Below, in pieces: positions 5,031 to 6,306 of a stretch of 6,306 nucleotides of DNA (the stretch's first letter is position 1; each line of letters begins with the position of its first letter). The translations under genes and the position numbers were made by a program. The stretch is taken from assembly GCA_005881295.1 (NCBI GenBank), contig VBHS01000226.1, positions 3,116 to 9,421 on the forward strand. The letters run 5' to 3'. Source of the stretch: Chloroflexota bacterium. Its GTDB lineage: Bacteria; Chloroflexota; Ktedonobacteria; Ktedonobacterales; Ktedonobacteraceae. Under the pieces are notes generated by a model. The model ran no database searches, was not told where the DNA came from, and was given only the letters and a program-made list of their open reading frames with translations.

Positions 5031-6306
5031 ACTGCGTTGGCGTATCCGTCGGGGTAGGAGTATCTGTAGGGGTATCCGTCGGGGTGGGAGTATCCGCCGG
5101 CGTGTCCGTGGGAGTATCCGCCGGCGTGTCCGTCGAAGTTACCGTTGGAGTATCCGTCGAAGTTGCCGCCGGCGTGTCCGTTGGTGTCGCTATCGACGTT
5201 GCATTTCCACAACTCCACGATACAGTAGTAATGGTTCCTCCACTATCTGAGAAAGCGAAGGAACCACCTGGGCAGTCGCTGGAAGGCACTATAACAATTA
5301 CCTGTTGCGGCTGGGTTGGAGATATGGTACCGCTTGACTGACTGAAAGTAACTGCGGTTGAACTGCTAGATGCAGACCAGTTCAGATCACCCTGTGAATC
5401 TGGTGGCAGGGCCAGGCTCACAGTACATGTATAGCTAGTATTATTGTTAGAGCAGTTACCTCCTGGATCTACTTCGCTTGCTGTCAGCATTGGTGCTACA
5501 CAACTCCATGGTACCTTAACGGGATACTCTCCTTCCAAACCTGAGAAAGTCATAGTGACGTTAGTTGGACAGGCAGTATCAGGTATTGTAATGGTTACCT
5601 GCGCTGTTTGGCCTGGAGGAAGTTGTCCGCTCGCTGGACTAAAGGTAATATTATTTCCCTCGCTGCTAGATGTATTCCAGTTTACGGTGTTCGTGTTATT
5701 CTCGTTACTGCCTACTGTGGCAAGACAACTCCAACCCTGGCCAGCACTATAGGTACAGTTGCCTAAGTTGGCTTCCAACGCTGGTGGTGGCGTACATCCC
5801 CAACTCACGCTGGCGGTATTTGCTGGTCCCGTGAAGCTGAAAGTACCGTTTTGGCAATCTCCGCCGGGTACAAAGATGCTCACTTGTGCAGTTTGACCCG
5901 TAGATAACGTACCGCTTGACGGGTTGAAGATTACTCCCGGCAGCCCACTGCTGGCAGACCAATCGAGGGTACTTGTAGAACCAGGTGCGAGTGCCAGTGT
6001 GGTGGTGCAGTTCCAGCCGCTATTACTTGTGCTACAGTCGGAATTCGCGACGAGGCTGCTCGATTTGCTTGTCAACGTCGATGATGCCTTACAACTCCAT
6101 GGCAGATGATGAATACTGTGCGTGTCTAGTTCCGTAAAGATCAGATCAGCGCTGGCCGGGCAGTTCATACTAGAGAGAGTAACGTTGACTTGTTCTGTAT
6201 CACCAGGAGCCAGGCTTCCCCTTGACGGGCTGAAGAACACTCCAGGGGCACTGCTGGATGCTGACCAATCCAGGTTGGTCTCTCTATTCGGATCGCTCCT
6301 CAGCGT
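5029..6306 (-). CDS. Secreted surface protein with BACON/Ig-like Cys-rich repeats and Thr-Asp-Pro tail, C-terminal part
   Basis: The frame is open to the window edge, so this is the last 425 residues of a larger protein. It holds one partial and three full repeats of about 97-99 residues (to 72, 73-171, 172-269, 270-366). The repeat pattern is NC-x-W/Y-x-C, LALAPGS, LDWSASS, V-F-PSSGTLSPGQTAQV, DCP, then WSC at the end. The SSGTLSPGQ and final W-S-C strands recall BACON-type Ig-like domains, usually extracellular binding modules. Each full repeat has four cysteines, suggesting two disulfides and hence secretion. Residues 367-425 are a low-complexity tail of TDTP/ADTP/TPTDTP units ending TPTQ at TAG 5029-5031. 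The tail has no LPxTG-like motif, membrane span or basic end, so wall sorting by the nearby sortase is not supported. Such a tail more often links domains than ends a protein, so premature ending is possible. Ligand unknown. Confidence 0.85.
   Translation of the reverse strand, partial: TLRSDPNRETNLDWSASSSAPGVFFSPSRGSLAPGDTEQVNVTLSSMNCPASADLIFTELDTHSIHHLPWSCKASSTLTSKSSSLVANSDCSTSNSGWNCTTTLALAPGSTSTLDWSASSGLPGVIFNPSSGTLSTGQTAQVSIFVPGGDCQNGTFSFTGPANTASVSWGCTPPPALEANLGNCTYSAGQGWSCLATVGSNENNTNTVNWNTSSSEGNNITFSPASGQLPPGQTAQVTITIPDTACPTNVTMTFSGLEGEYPVKVPWSCVAPMLTASEVDPGGNCSNNNTSYTCTVSLALPPDSQGDLNWSASSSSTAVTFSQSSGTISPTQPQQVIVIVPSSDCPGGSFAFSDSGGTITTVSWSCGNATSIATPTDTPAATSTDTPTVTSTDTPADTPTDTPADTPTPTDTPTDTPTPTDTPTQ
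5036..5198. repeat. Low-complexity coding repeat with an exact 24-bp tandem duplication
   Basis: The DNA encoding the Thr-Asp-Pro tail is a degenerate 12-bp-type repeat. Within it, 5086-5109 and 5110-5133 are identical adjacent 24-bp units, each encoding eight residues (TDTPADTP register) on the minus strand. The lack of any silent difference points to a recent duplication by slippage or unequal recombination. Confidence 0.85.

Noticed and set aside
4949..5218. Minus-strand open frame rich in Gly-Tyr-Ser-His-Asp.
   Set aside because: It is a shifted reading of the Thr-Asp-Pro tail repeat and lies inside the real gene.
5084..5341. Plus-strand Val-Gly-Val-Ser repeat protein.
   Set aside because: It is the antisense reading of the same low-complexity tail, so openness follows from the repeat composition.

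Overview
The window looks like a bacterial chromosome fragment from the Ktedonobacteria (Chloroflexota), or a close relative. This is judged from protein style only: a sedolisin (S53) peptidase, membrane proteins with an N-terminal zinc ribbon and Ig-like ectodomains, a lipoprotein-type class F-like sortase, a short coiled-coil protein of a kind I associate with that lineage, and a surface protein with Cys-paired Ig/BACON-like repeats and a Thr-Asp-Pro tail. No rRNA, tRNA, CRISPR array or transposase is visible, so the taxonomic call is an inference.

Layout. Positions 3-452 (+) hold the C-terminal end of an S53 serine-carboxyl peptidase. A short gap with an extended -10 promoter candidate and a two-codon mini-ORF leads into two tandem paralogues, 536-1717 and 1866-3206 (+). 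Each encodes a cytoplasmic zinc ribbon, a Pro-rich linker, one membrane span and two related extracellular beta-type domains. A strong 12-bp-stem hairpin at 3220-3251 separates them from a lipoprotein sortase at 3273-3920 (+). On the opposite strand, 3975-4550 (-) encodes a coiled-coil protein that converges on the sortase. The stretch 4551-5028 has no convincing gene but holds several inverted repeats and a 9-bp tandem array. From 5029 to the right edge (-) lies the C-terminal 425 residues of a secreted repeat protein whose N-terminus is outside the window.

How the genes may work together. Five of the six proteins are predicted to be secreted, membrane-bound or lipid-anchored, so the window reads as a cell-envelope/extracellular accessory region. 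The two zinc-ribbon proteins could link a cytoplasmic input to an extracellular ligand or structural role, but no substrate or partner can be read from the sequence. The sortase has all three catalytic residues, yet no classical LPxTG-type substrate is visible here; the repeat protein ends in a Thr/Pro tail without a sorting signal or membrane span. I see no clear evidence of a defence, biosynthetic or mobile system. The most notable items are the twice-duplicated ectodomain architecture, the two-codon minigene at the start of the first paralogue, and the dense small dyads in the intergenic regions.
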